The notes below the pieces were generated by a model that was not told the DNA's origin, ran no database searches, and saw only the letters and a list, made by a program, of their open reading frames with translations. Shown here piece by piece: positions 1-8,511 of a DNA stretch of 64,000 bases; the stretch's first letter is position 1; each line of letters starts with the position of its first letter. Location of the stretch: NCBI RefSeq assembly GCF_003289945.1, contig NZ_QMBP01000004.1, positions 124,001 to 188,000 of the forward strand, given 5' to 3'. This stretch comes from Mesorhizobium hawassense. Its GTDB lineage: Bacteria > Pseudomonadota > Alphaproteobacteria > Rhizobiales > Rhizobiaceae. Made by a program: the position numbers and the translations under genes.

Positions 1-421
1 CCTGCATCGTCTTGGTGAATTCCTGGCCGTTCGGCAGGCCGACGATCTCGATCGCGATGCCGGTTTCCTTTTCCCAGAGATCCTTGATCGACGGCGCGCC
101 GGCCGGGAAAGGTTTCGTCAGCTGGCCGATCGAACCGTCGGACAGGCCGAGCACGATCTTTGCCGGCGCCTTGCCGGACGCCTTCAGCGCTTTGGCCGCC
201 TCAACGGCGCGGCCTTCCGGCGTGTCGGGCCCGTACTGATAGCGCTCGGCGCCGTCGAAGCCGGTCGGCCCGCCGATCATGCCGGGCGCCAGCGCGTCCG
301 CCGCGAAGGCGCGGCCGGGACGAATGAACTGCGGTGCAATACCAGTCGCGGCGACGAACACCGCCGCCTTTCCTCCAGACGCCAGCAGGCGGCGCCGCGA
401 CATGCGGATCAATTGAGACAT
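1..421 (-). CDS. ABC transporter substrate-binding protein, sugar type (3' end beyond window)
   Basis: The first 140 codons are present; the gene runs off the left edge. The N-terminus is MSQLIRMSRRRLLASGG followed by a hydrophobic stretch and an AFA-A cleavage region, a Tat-type signal peptide with the pattern SRRRLL. The mature part (AKIVLGLSDGSIGQLTKPFP, then LWEKETGIAIEIVGLPNGQ) looks like the first lobe of an extracellular solute-binding protein of family 1, so a periplasmic uptake role is likely. A GGAGG-like ribosome site lies just upstream of this ATG. It is divergent from the LacI regulator at 774, which probably controls it. The substrate cannot be told from this fragment. Confidence 0.75.
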   Translation of the reverse strand, partial: MSQLIRMSRRRLLASGGKAAVFVAATGIAPQFIRPGRAFAADALAPGMIGGPTGFDGAERYQYGPDTPEGRAVEAAKALKASGKAPAKIVLGLSDGSIGQLTKPFPAGAPSIKDLWEKETGIAIEIVGLPNGQEFTKTMQ

Positions 422-773
422 CGAATTCCTCCCTCGGGGCCTGTTCCTCCATGGCCCGCGTGAGGGATATTGACGACAGTGCGTGAAGCCTGTCAACATC
501 ATAAATACTCAAAACACGTCATAAGATCGCAAATGAGGGAGAGCATGCAGTCCACAGAGCTTGTCACGTCGCACCCATTGCTTGGATTTGAGGGGCCTCT
601 GCCTCGGCTCGGCCGACTTTTCCGGACCTTGGCTGCCTTGTGTAACGCGCCGGCTTGCGTCCAGGCCAAGGGCGGTTACATCATTTCACATCAGAATCGC
701 TGCTGCGGCTGAGCGGTTTTCGGGAACGGATTGGCGGCTGCGTGATTTTGATGCTTGCGATGAGGTGCTCGAC
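422..773. promoter_or_regulatory. Divergent intergenic region between binding-protein gene and LacI regulator
   Basis: This 352-base stretch separates two divergent genes and must carry the promoters of both. Around 490-540 it is clearly AT-richer than its surroundings (run with CATAAATACTCAAAACACG), which suits a promoter or LacI operator. I could not find a convincing symmetric operator or a full -35/-10 pair. Open frames here have no family resemblance and are not called. Confidence 0.4.
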
Positions 774-1802
774 GTGCGGTCAACCCTGACAGACATAGCC
801 CGCGAAGCCGGCGTTTCTCCGGCCACGGTCGACCGTGTGCTCAACAACCGGCCGGGCGTGCGAGCCCGGACGCGCGAGATCGTCATCGAGATGGCGCAGC
901 GCCTTGGCTACATCGCCGAGAGCCCGAACGGCACGCCGCAACGCGCCGTGCCGGGACAGACGATCCGGCTCGACTTCGCGCTGCCGGCCGGCACCAACTC
1001 CTTCATCAAGCTCTTACACCGGCACATCGAGGCACAGGCGTTGATGCGGCCTGATCTCGACGTCCGCGTGACGACCATCGAAGGCTTCAACCCCGACCGG
1101 CTCGCCCGCTTGCTGCAGGATCTGCACGGCCAGACGCAGGGCGTCGGCGTCATCGCGCTCGACCATCCGACGGTGCGCGAGGCGATCCGCTCGCTCTCGG
1201 CGAGCGACATCAAGGTCGTCACCATCGCCTCCGACATCCTGCACGTGCCACGTGTCGCCTATATCGGCATCGACAATCGCGCCGCCGGCCGGCTGGCCGG
1301 CTATCTGCTCAACCGCTTCATGGGCGCCGGCCGTCCGGGCAAGGTCGCGCTGTTTGCCGGCTCGCTCGCCTATCGCGGCCATGAGGAGCGCGAGATGGGT
1401 TTCCGCCACATCCTCGCCGAGGAATCGCCCAACCTCGAAATCGTCGAGATGCGCGAAATGCTCGACGACCGCGAAAAGGCCTATTCGGAGGCCTCCGCTT
1501 TGCTCGAGCGCCACCCCGACCTCGCCGCCATCTACAATGTCGGCGCCGGCAACACCGGCATCGCGCGCGCGCTGAAGGAACGCGGACGCTCGAAAGATAT
1601 CCTCTTCCTCGGCCATGAGGTGACGGACGGCACCAAGGAGCTGCTGCTCGACGGCACGCTCGACGCCGTGATCGACCAGAACCCGCGCGTCGAGGCCAGG
1701 GAGGCGCTCAACATCCTGTCCCATTCGGTCCGGGGACTGCCCTATGAGCTCCACCAGCCGCGGCTGCAGGTTATCTTCCGCGAGAGCATCCCGGAGATTT
1801 GA
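774..1802 (+). CDS. LacI-family transcriptional regulator
   Basis: A 342-residue protein if translation starts at the GTG at 774; a GTG at 765 is also possible, and the frame is open to an ATG at 561. I chose 774 because it puts the LacI helix-turn-helix at the very N-terminus (STLTDIAREAGVSPATVDRV, then LNNRPGVRARTREIV) and gives the usual family length. The rest is a periplasmic-binding-protein-like sensor domain ending near IPEI. Its target is probably the divergent sugar-type transporter gene at 421. It is convergent with the ABC operon ending at 1825, 22 bases away, with no clear hairpin between. Confidence 0.85.
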   Translation: MRSTLTDIAREAGVSPATVDRVLNNRPGVRARTREIVIEMAQRLGYIAESPNGTPQRAVPGQTIRLDFALPAGTNSFIKLLHRHIEAQALMRPDLDVRVTTIEGFNPDRLARLLQDLHGQTQGVGVIALDHPTVREAIRSLSASDIKVVTIASDILHVPRVAYIGIDNRAAGRLAGYLLNRFMGAGRPGKVALFAGSLAYRGHEEREMGFRHILAEESPNLEIVEMREMLDDREKAYSEASALLERHPDLAAIYNVGAGNTGIARALKERGRSKDILFLGHEVTDGTKELLLDGTLDAVIDQNPRVEAREALNILSHSVRGLPYELHQPRLQVIFRESIPEI

Positions 1803-1824
1803 GCGCTACCTGATCTCGCAAATC

Positions 1825-2889
1825 TCAAGCCGCGATAAGCACTGTGCTGTCCGGCGACCAGCTGAGCACGACGGGCTGACCTTCGACCAGACGTTCGGCC
1901 CCGGTGTTCTGGACGATCACCTTCAGCGTCTGGCCATCACGGTCGACGAAGTAGGTGCTGTTGTTGCCGGCGAAGATGCGTTTCGAGACCTGCCCCTTGA
2001 GCGTGTTCGCATTGGCTGGATGGGGCTTTCCCGCACCGGTCGAAATCCGGATGCGCTCAGGCCGGACCGCGCAGCTCGCCTTGGCGCCGGCCGGCACCGA
2101 TGCGCCCGTCGAAGCCGCGATCGTCGTGCCGTCCGGCAGCTTGATCCCGGTGCCGGTCGCATCGCCGCGAAAGATGTTGGCGTCGCCGAGGAAGGTGGCG
2201 GCGAACTCGCTTTGCGGCCGGTCGTAGATCTCCTCCGGCGGCCCTTCCTGCACCAGCCTGCCATCGCGCAATATGCCGATGCGGTCGCTCATCGTCAGCG
2301 CCTCCTCCTGGTCGTGCGTGACGAAAATGGTGGTGATGCCGATCTCGCGCTGGATGCGCTTCAGTTCGATCTGCATGTCGACGCGCAGCGCCTTGTCGAG
2401 CGCGCCGAGCGGCTCGTCGAGAAGCAGCACGCGCGGCTTGGTGACGATGGCGCGCGCCAGCGCGACACGCTGGCGCTGGCCACCGGAGAGCTGGTGCGGC
2501 TTTCGCCCGCCGAGTTTGCCGAGCTGCACTAGGTCGAGCGCGCGCTGCACTTCCGTTGCGATCGTCGCCTTCGCCTCGCCGCGCACCGACAGGCCGAAGG
2601 CGACATTGTCGGCGACGCTCATATTGGGGAACAGCGCATAGTTCTGGAAAACCATGCCGATGCGGCGCTTTTCGACCGGCACGCGCTCGACGCTTTCGCC
2701 GCCAATGGCGATGCGGCCGGAGTCCGGAAAATCGAAGCCGGCGATCTGACGCAACAGCGTCGTCTTGCCGCTACCCGAAGGTCCGAGCAGCGCGTAAAAG
2801 CCGCCATCGGCGAAATCGATCGAGACGTCGTCCAACGCCTTATGCGCGCCGAAACTGCGGGAGACGTTCGCTACCTGGACGCCGGCCAT
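1825..2889 (-). CDS. ABC transporter ATP-binding protein, PotA-like
   Basis: A 354-residue cytoplasmic ATPase that would power the transporter encoded just upstream. Walker A is GPSGSGKTT near residue 36, the signature is LSGGQRQR, and Walker B is VLLLDEP followed by the HDQEEAL switch region. A C-terminal TOBE-type domain (about 240-354) is typical of the spermidine/putrescine and sugar importer class. Its ATG overlaps the stop of the preceding permease by one base (TAATG), so they are translationally coupled. It is the last gene of the minus-strand operon starting at 8412. PotA resemblance is clear; the substrate need not be a polyamine. Confidence 0.92.
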   Translation of the reverse strand: MAGVQVANVSRSFGAHKALDDVSIDFADGGFYALLGPSGSGKTTLLRQIAGFDFPDSGRIAIGGESVERVPVEKRRIGMVFQNYALFPNMSVADNVAFGLSVRGEAKATIATEVQRALDLVQLGKLGGRKPHQLSGGQRQRVALARAIVTKPRVLLLDEPLGALDKALRVDMQIELKRIQREIGITTIFVTHDQEEALTMSDRIGILRDGRLVQEGPPEEIYDRPQSEFAATFLGDANIFRGDATGTGIKLPDGTTIAASTGASVPAGAKASCAVRPERIRISTGAGKPHPANANTLKGQVSKRIFAGNNSTYFVDRDGQTLKVIVQNTGAERLVEGQPVVLSWSPDSTVLIAA

Positions 2890-3677
2890 TATTTCTCTCC
2901 GCCGAATTTGAAGAAGCGCGCCGTGAGCAGCATCAGCGCCATCGACACCACGATGATGATCGTCGAGACCGCGTTGATCTCAGGCGTGAAGCCTTTGCGG
3001 ATCGCGGCATAGATTTCGACCGGCAGCGTCGTCTGGCCGGGCGTCGACAGGAAATACGAGACCACGAACTGGTCGAACGAAACGGCGAAGGCGAACAGCC
3101 CGCCGGCGATCACGCCGGGCATGATCCAGGGCAGCGTCACACGCATGGTGACCTGCCACTGGTTGGCGCCGAGCGAACGCGCGGCCTCCTCCAGCTCCGG
3201 CGCAAAAGTCTGCAGCCGGGCGGAGACGACGACGATCACATAGGGCAGCGCCAGCGCGACATGGCCGAGCAGGATGGCGATAAGCCCACGGCCGATGCCG
3301 ACGCCGAAGAAGAAGATCAGCATCGCCGTGCCAGTGATCAGCCACGGAATGGCGATCGGCGGGAAGAGCAGCGCCTGCAGGAATTTCTTGCCGCGGAACT
3401 CGTAGCGATAGAGCGCCAGCGAAGCCATCGAGCCAAGCACGGTCGAGATCAAAGTGGTGATGACGGCGATCTCGATGCTGTTCCAGGTCGCCGCGATCAG
3501 CTGATCGTTTTGCCACAGCGAGGCATACCAGTCCGTCGTCCATTCGAACGGCAATTGGTAGAAGGGCGAGGCATTGAACGACATCGCCGCCATGATGATG
3601 ATCGGCAGATAGAGGAAGCCGAGCAAAAGCACGATGTAGAAGCGGCCGCACCATTCGAGGATGCGCGTCGTCGCCAT
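2889..3677 (-). CDS. ABC transporter permease, PotC-like
   Basis: A 262-residue inner-membrane protein with about six hydrophobic segments, starting MATTRILEWCGRFYIVLLLG. The cytoplasmic EAA loop is visible as EEAARSLGANQWQVTMRVTL followed by PWIMPG. The start at 3677 was chosen because it overlaps the stop of the upstream permease (TGATG) and gives the normal PotC length; the same frame stays open further upstream but that part is a shadow of the first permease. It pairs with the 3677-4546 permease and the 1825-2889 ATPase to form the importer. Confidence 0.9.
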   Translation of the reverse strand: MATTRILEWCGRFYIVLLLGFLYLPIIIMAAMSFNASPFYQLPFEWTTDWYASLWQNDQLIAATWNSIEIAVITTLISTVLGSMASLALYRYEFRGKKFLQALLFPPIAIPWLITGTAMLIFFFGVGIGRGLIAILLGHVALALPYVIVVVSARLQTFAPELEEAARSLGANQWQVTMRVTLPWIMPGVIAGGLFAFAVSFDQFVVSYFLSTPGQTTLPVEIYAAIRKGFTPEINAVSTIIIVVSMALMLLTARFFKFGGEK

Positions 3678-4546
3678 CAGCCGGCCCTCCGCAGCACAGG
3701 CGCTGCCAGCGCCAGGATGATCAGCACCACGGCGAGCAGAATGAAGGAGAGCGCGGCGCCCAATGGCCAGTTGAAGACGGCGACCAACTGGTCCTCGATG
3801 ACGGTGCCGTAGAAGGTGCCGGTGCGGCCGCCGAGGATGCGCGGCTCCATGAAGGAGCCGACGACCGGCACGAAGATCAGTGCTGCGCCCGCGATCAGCC
3901 CCGGCATCGACAGCGGGATGATCACCCGCCGCAGCACCTGCCGTCGCGAGGCGCCGAGCGAGCGGCCGGCCTCGATCAGCGAGTCGTCGATCGCCTGCAG
4001 CGTCAGATAGCAGGTCAGCACCATGTAGGGCACGTAGGAGTGCACCAGGCCGATGATGACGGCCGGGTAGGAGTACATCAGGTCGATGTTGATCTTGAAC
4101 GGCAGCACCGCGTTGAGCGCCGTGTCGAGGATGCCGCCTTCGCGCAGCACCATCGCCCAGGAAAAGATGCGCACCAGCCCGTTCGACCAGAACGGCAGGA
4201 TGACGAGCAGGAAGATTGCCTCGCGGCTGCGCCCCTTCAGCACCTTGGCCAGCACATAGGCCGCCGGATAGCCGATGACGACGCACCACAGCGTCACCTC
4301 GAGCCCGAGCCGCAGCGAGGCGAAAAGCAGCGTCGAATAGAGGCTTTGCGAAAAGAATGCCGCGTAATTGCCGAGCGTGAAGGCCCACTCTTTGCCTGCC
4401 AGCGGCAGGTCGGTCATGAAGGAGAAGAACACCATGGCCGACAGCGGCAGGAAGATCGCCACCGTCAGCCACAGATAGGCTGGAAGGAGGAGCGGCAGGG
4501 CAGGCTTCAGTCCGCTTCGCGAACCGATCGCAAGCTGGTCAGCCAT
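3677..4546 (-). CDS. ABC transporter permease, PotB-like
   Basis: A 289-residue membrane protein with about six transmembrane segments and the EAA loop EAGRSLGASRRQVLRRVIIP. It begins MADQLAIGSRSGLKPALPLL, preceded by a GGAGAGG ribosome site. It is the first of two permeases of the PotABCD-like importer and lies 28 bases downstream of the binding-protein gene. Resemblance is to the spermidine/putrescine permease class, which in rhizobia also moves other small organic compounds. Confidence 0.9.
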   Translation of the reverse strand: MADQLAIGSRSGLKPALPLLLPAYLWLTVAIFLPLSAMVFFSFMTDLPLAGKEWAFTLGNYAAFFSQSLYSTLLFASLRLGLEVTLWCVVIGYPAAYVLAKVLKGRSREAIFLLVILPFWSNGLVRIFSWAMVLREGGILDTALNAVLPFKINIDLMYSYPAVIIGLVHSYVPYMVLTCYLTLQAIDDSLIEAGRSLGASRRQVLRRVIIPLSMPGLIAGAALIFVPVVGSFMEPRILGGRTGTFYGTVIEDQLVAVFNWPLGAALSFILLAVVLIILALAAPVLRRAG

Positions 4547-4574
4547 TCTGCCTCTCCTCCCCGAAAGACATCGC

Positions 4575-5639
4575 TTACTTCACGTTGACCTTCAGCTCCT
4601 GCCACAGCGCCAGATATTTCTCACGCTGCTCGTCGGTGACCGGCGCCTGGAACTGGATGCGCTTGGCGACGTCGGGGCTGCCCATGACCTTGCGGTTGAA
4701 GGCATCCTCGGGCAGCGCGTCGACGGCCTTGGTGTTGGCCGAGACCGGCGCACCGACCTTGGTGACCCATTCGACATAGAATTTCGGATCGATCATGTAG
4801 TTGATGAAGGCTTCGGCGCCGGCGACGTTCTTGGAGCCGGCCGGGATCGAGAAAGCGTCGAGCCAGGCGACCGAACCCTCCTGCGGGATGACCAGCGAGA
4901 CCGGCAGCTTGAAATGCGTCTTGGCGCGGTCGGCCGAGCCGCTCCAATAGGTGCCGATGTCGATCTGGTTGGAGGCGACCATCTGGTTCCAGTCGTTCTC
5001 CGAGCTCCAGAAGGTCTTGATCTGCGGCATCAGCGAGGTGAGCTTCGCCTTGACCGCTTCCATATCCTTGATGTCGTTGATGTTCTGCCCCGACGCCAGC
5101 GCGCCGAACTGCACCGCCTCGACGGCGTCGTCGCGGATGATGACGCGGCCCTTATGCGCCGGGTCCCACATCTCGGCGATGCTGGTCGGCGGCTTGTCGA
5201 AGGATTTCTCGTTGATGGCGAGAGCGGTCAGGCCCCACACCCACGGCACGCCATAGACCTTGCCTTCATGGTTCAGCATCGGCGAGCCGGCCTTGTCCTT
5301 GGCGATGTCGGCATAGTTGGAAAGCTTCGAGACGTCGATCGGCTGGATCAGCTTGCCGGCCATCGCCTGGTCGTTGAAGGCGGCGTTGATCATGACGACG
5401 TCGTAGAGGCCGGGATTGGTCCGGATCTTGGTCAGCATCTCCTGTTCGGAGTTGAAGAAGTCGTTGACCACCTTGAAGCCGGTCGCCTTCTCGAAATTGG
5501 CGACGGCCCACGGCTCATCGGCGCCGTAGCCCTTCCAGTTGAGCACATGCACTTCCTCGGCGGCTTGCGCTGCCAGCGTGAAGGCTGAGACGAAGACGGC
5601 GGTCGCCGTCAGAAAAGCGGTCAGTCTGGGCATGCGCAT
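4575..5639 (-). CDS. ABC transporter substrate-binding protein, PotD/PotF-like
   Basis: A 354-residue periplasmic protein (352 if the in-frame ATG at 5633 is used). A Sec signal peptide is visible, MRMPRLTAFLTATAVFVSAF then LAAQAAEE, with cleavage after AQA. The mature protein starts EVHVLNWKGYGADEP and has DVVMINAAFNDQ, typical of the PotD/PotF class. It sits 39 bases after the kinase gene and 28 bases before the permeases, so it shares the operon with the glycohydrolase-like enzyme and kinase. The linkage suggests that the ligand is their substrate, perhaps a nucleoside-like or other N-glycosidic compound; that is inference. Confidence 0.9.
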   Translation of the reverse strand: MRMPRLTAFLTATAVFVSAFTLAAQAAEEVHVLNWKGYGADEPWAVANFEKATGFKVVNDFFNSEQEMLTKIRTNPGLYDVVMINAAFNDQAMAGKLIQPIDVSKLSNYADIAKDKAGSPMLNHEGKVYGVPWVWGLTALAINEKSFDKPPTSIAEMWDPAHKGRVIIRDDAVEAVQFGALASGQNINDIKDMEAVKAKLTSLMPQIKTFWSSENDWNQMVASNQIDIGTYWSGSADRAKTHFKLPVSLVIPQEGSVAWLDAFSIPAGSKNVAGAEAFINYMIDPKFYVEWVTKVGAPVSANTKAVDALPEDAFNRKVMGSPDVAKRIQFQAPVTDEQREKYLALWQELKVNVK

Positions 5640-5678
5640 GTTCTTTTCCTCTCATTGTTTGCCCGGTTGACGGGCTTG

Positions 5679-6653
5679 TTAAGTTGCAGTCGCTTCCGCC
5701 CGGCCGAGCGCGGCCGTTGCTTCGCCGCGCTGGGCCAGGAATTGCTGGATCTCGACATCGGTCGGCGCTGACGACCCGCCATGCCGGGTGACGGAGAGGG
5801 CTGCCGCCGCATTGGCGTAGCGGGCTGCCTCGCAGGGCGACGTGCCTCGCGACAATGCGCTGACGAAGGCGCCGATATGTGTGTCGCCGGCGCCGTTCGT
5901 GTCGACGGCCTCCACCGCGAAGCCAGGCACCGTGCGGGTGCCGCCATCGGCCATGCGCACGAGGCAGCCAAGCGCACCGGCACGAATGACGACGCCTTCG
6001 GCGCTGGGGCAATGCTCGGTGAGCAACCGGATGGCGACGGTCTGGGCGTCGCCGGCGCCGGCAATCTCGGCTGCCTCGTCGGTGTTGCAGCTCAGCCATG
6101 TCGTGCGCGCGAGAACCCTGTCCAGGATGGGCCGCGGAATATCGGCGATCACCGGCGTCGGGTCGAAGACGAAAGGAATGCCGGCTGGCAGCGCCTCGAT
6201 CCAGTCGGTGAGCACGTCGCGGCTGCCGGGATAGCTCAGCGTGTAGCCCGAGGTGAAAACCCAGTCGCCCGGAAGGACTTGGACCGGCTTCATCATGTCG
6301 AGCGTCAGACGGCTCTCGGCGCCCGGCCACGACACGAAGGTGCGCTCGGCGTCGCCGCTGATCATGGCGACGCAATTGCCGCTGTCCATCAGGGGCGACG
6401 GCGGCGTCAGCGTTTCGATGCCCTCGGCCGCGAAAGCGGCGCGCAGGAAGTCGCCGTCCGGCCCGGTGCCGAGCTGGCCGCCGAACACCACCTTCATGCC
6501 GGTGCGGCTTGCCGCGACCATCATGTTGAAGCCGCCGCCGGCGACGCGGGCGTAGCTCGTCGCGGTCTCTTCGGAGCCCGGCGCCGGTAAGGCATCGATG
6601 CGGTAGACATAGTCCACCACCGCGCTGCCGACATGGACGAGCCGCCCACTCAT
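5679..6653 (-). CDS. PfkB-family carbohydrate/nucleoside kinase (YegV-like)
   Basis: A 324-residue cytoplasmic kinase. The N-terminus MSGRLVHVGSAVVDYVYRID and the glycine-rich stretch near 39-43 match PfkB signature 1. The C-terminal signature DTNGAGD lies at 251-257, with the Asp expected to be the catalytic base. The start at 6653 overlaps the stop of the upstream ADP-ribosylglycohydrolase-family gene by four bases (ATGA). In E. coli, yegV encodes a PfkB kinase beside the same two partner families (yegU, yegW). A role phosphorylating the sugar released by the neighbouring enzyme is plausible but not shown. Confidence 0.88.
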   Translation of the reverse strand: MSGRLVHVGSAVVDYVYRIDALPAPGSEETATSYARVAGGGFNMMVAASRTGMKVVFGGQLGTGPDGDFLRAAFAAEGIETLTPPSPLMDSGNCVAMISGDAERTFVSWPGAESRLTLDMMKPVQVLPGDWVFTSGYTLSYPGSRDVLTDWIEALPAGIPFVFDPTPVIADIPRPILDRVLARTTWLSCNTDEAAEIAGAGDAQTVAIRLLTEHCPSAEGVVIRAGALGCLVRMADGGTRTVPGFAVEAVDTNGAGDTHIGAFVSALSRGTSPCEAARYANAAAALSVTRHGGSSAPTDVEIQQFLAQRGEATAALGRAEATAT

Positions 6654-7684
6654 GCGGCGTCCTCCTTGCCTGGCCCGGATTTGGAGTCGCGTGCCGCGAC
6701 CAGATCCGCAGCCAGCGCGCGGACCTCGACAATGTCGATGCCTTTCAGCTCGGCGATGCGGTGCTGCGGCAGCTTCGAAAGGCCAATGCAGGCACCGGCC
6801 ATGCCGGCGGCAATCGCCCCGATGGTGTCGGTGTCGCCACCGAGATTGGCGGCAATGACGGCAGCCCGCCAGGCGTCGCCTTGCGCGACCTCCAGCACCG
6901 CGAAGGCTGCCGGCACCGATTCCTGGCTGGCGACGCCGGTACCGACGAGGTCGACGATAAGCTTGATGGCTTCCTTGTCCGCCTTGCCGCGAACGAGCTC
7001 CTGCGCCCAGAGGATGCGCGCGGCGATATCGCCGCCGGTGACCCAATGGCCGAGCGCGGCGCCCAGCCGTGCCGCCGCCACCGCGTGGCCGCAAGCGGCG
7101 CGCCAATCGCCGCCCGAGACGCCGAGACTGACGGCGGCTGCGACCGCGGCGGCCGATGCAATGGCGATCGAGGTGTTGTGCGTGGCCCGGCAGGTTTCCG
7201 CCACCTTGGCGACAAGTGCCGCGAGCGGCTCCGGCGGCATCATGATGCCGACCGGCGCGATGCGCATCGCCGCACCATTGGTGTCTCCGCCGCGCCCGGC
7301 CTCTTCGGCCGGCACACCGCTGTTGATGGCGTCGATCGCGCGCTTGGTCGACGGCCCGAGCAGGTCATAGCTGCCGCGCGCCTTGACGTCGCGTTCCCAG
7401 TCGAGCAGCGCGTTGACCCAGCGCGCATGGTCGAAACGCTCGCCGGACTGAACCAGGATGCGACCTAGCAACAGCGCCTGTTCCGTATCGTCGGTGATGG
7501 CTCCCGCTGGTAGCCCTTTCGAGACCGGGTGGTCTTCCGAAGGCGCAACGAACCCCTCGACATGGCCGTAGACCTCGGCGACGCGGGCCGGCGACAGAAG
7601 CTGCGTCGGCATGCCGAGCGCATCGCCCAGCGCGCCCCCGATCAGTGCCCCCATTGCCCGATCAATCGAGGCAGCGTCCGCCAT
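6650..7684 (-). CDS. ADP-ribosylglycohydrolase-family protein (YegU-like)
   Basis: A 344-residue protein of the DraG/ARH fold, all-helical with a dinuclear metal site in characterised members. Motifs seen: GALGDALG at 17-24, TDDT at 64-67 and GGDTDT near residue 300, which carry the acidic metal ligands, so the site looks intact. Family members hydrolyse N-glycosidic bonds of ADP-ribose or related compounds. Start 7684 lies two bases from the regulator stop, and the gene overlaps the downstream kinase by four bases. With the kinase, regulator and transporter the best guess is catabolism of an imported N-glycoside rather than protein de-ADP-ribosylation. Confidence 0.88.
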   Translation of the reverse strand: MADAASIDRAMGALIGGALGDALGMPTQLLSPARVAEVYGHVEGFVAPSEDHPVSKGLPAGAITDDTEQALLLGRILVQSGERFDHARWVNALLDWERDVKARGSYDLLGPSTKRAIDAINSGVPAEEAGRGGDTNGAAMRIAPVGIMMPPEPLAALVAKVAETCRATHNTSIAIASAAAVAAAVSLGVSGGDWRAACGHAVAAARLGAALGHWVTGGDIAARILWAQELVRGKADKEAIKLIVDLVGTGVASQESVPAAFAVLEVAQGDAWRAAVIAANLGGDTDTIGAIAAGMAGACIGLSKLPQHRIAELKGIDIVEVRALAADLVAARDSKSGPGKEDAA

Positions 7685-7686
7685 GC

Positions 7687-8412
7687 TCAGAACTCCAGAT
7701 GCAGCGCGAAATGCGCCGGGTTGAGCAGGCTGGTGACGAACTCGATGGCGCGTCCATCGGCGGCGCGCGTCAGGCGGCGCGTGCGCAGGAACGGCGTGCC
7801 CGGCGCGCAGTCGAGGATCGCCGCATCTGCCGCGCTCAGCATCTCGATGTCGGCCCATTCCTCGCCGTGGTCGGGCACCAGCCCTGCCCCGCGCAGCGTC
7901 TGGTGCAGCGAGCCTTCGCGCAATCCACGCAAGGGGACATCTTCCAATTCGGGCGACAGCGGCAGGCGGCTGCGCTCGATCGAGATGGCGTGGCCGTCGT
8001 CGGCATTGGTGCGGGCGCGATCGACGGCGATGAAGGACGGGCTCTCGACCCCGAGCCGTGCCGCCAGTTCCGCGTCCTCGATGATCTCGAGCCGCAAGGT
8101 GCGGGTCTCGGCATTGGCGCCGGCATTGGCCAGCGCGCGCGACCAGCCGATCGCGTCGTCGACCGGCATGCCGTCGAAGGTGACGAAGGAGCCGATGCCG
8201 ACCTTGGTGGTGATCAGCCCGCGGCTGGAGAGTTCTTCCAGCCCTTTGCGCACCGTGTTGCGACTGACGGAGAAACGCTGGACGAGCTCGTTCTCGCTCT
8301 GCAGGCGGTCGCCAAAGCCAAGCACGCCCGAGCGTATCTCATGCTCCAGAACCGTCGCGATCTGCTCGGGCTTGCCCGTGCCGGGTGAGAGCTGCATCGC
8401 GCGACGGGCCAT
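7687..8412 (-). CDS. GntR/HutC-family regulator with UTRA domain (YegW-like)
   Basis: A 241-residue regulator. The winged helix-turn-helix is at about 18-75 (SENELVQRFSVSRNTVRKGL, then EELSSRGL). Residues about 95-240 form a UTRA ligand-binding domain ending EFVTSLLNPAHFALHLEF. It is the first gene of the operon running down to 1825, so it probably represses its own promoter and responds to a pathway metabolite. The upstream region holds a perfect short palindrome and repeated half-sites (8420-8452). Confidence 0.88.
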   Translation of the reverse strand: MARRAMQLSPGTGKPEQIATVLEHEIRSGVLGFGDRLQSENELVQRFSVSRNTVRKGLEELSSRGLITTKVGIGSFVTFDGMPVDDAIGWSRALANAGANAETRTLRLEIIEDAELAARLGVESPSFIAVDRARTNADDGHAISIERSRLPLSPELEDVPLRGLREGSLHQTLRGAGLVPDHGEEWADIEMLSAADAAILDCAPGTPFLRTRRLTRAADGRAIEFVTSLLNPAHFALHLEF

Positions 8413-8419
8413 ATCGATA

Positions 8420-8452
8420 CCTGTTCAATGAACCTGTATAATCCTGTTCAAT
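8420..8452. promoter_or_regulatory. Candidate GntR operator upstream of the yegUVW-like operon
   Basis: The perfect inverted repeat GTTCA-A-TGAAC lies at 8423-8433. The 10-mer CCTGTTCAAT occurs at 8420-8429 and again at 8443-8452, 23 bases apart, about two helical turns. It begins eight bases upstream of the regulator start codon, suiting autoregulation. Assignment to this GntR protein is inferred from position only. Confidence 0.45.
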
Positions 8453-8511
8453 ATTAGAAAGAAGAGATAGAGTCAACGGGTTCGTAGCGAGCGGCGCTAG
8501 TGGTCTCCTGA

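Noticed and set aside
470..712. Small plus-strand frame in the divergent region
   Set aside because: No ribosome site or family likeness; it overlaps the regulatory region of two divergent genes.
2556..3812. Long plus-strand open frame opposite the ABC operon
   Set aside because: Arg/His/Asp-rich translation without family features; it is the antisense shadow of GC-rich ABC genes on the minus strand.
5661..5675. Short hairpin GCCCG-GTTGA-CGGGC between kinase and binding-protein genes
   Set aside because: Only five base pairs and no U-run; such structures are expected by chance in GC-rich DNA.
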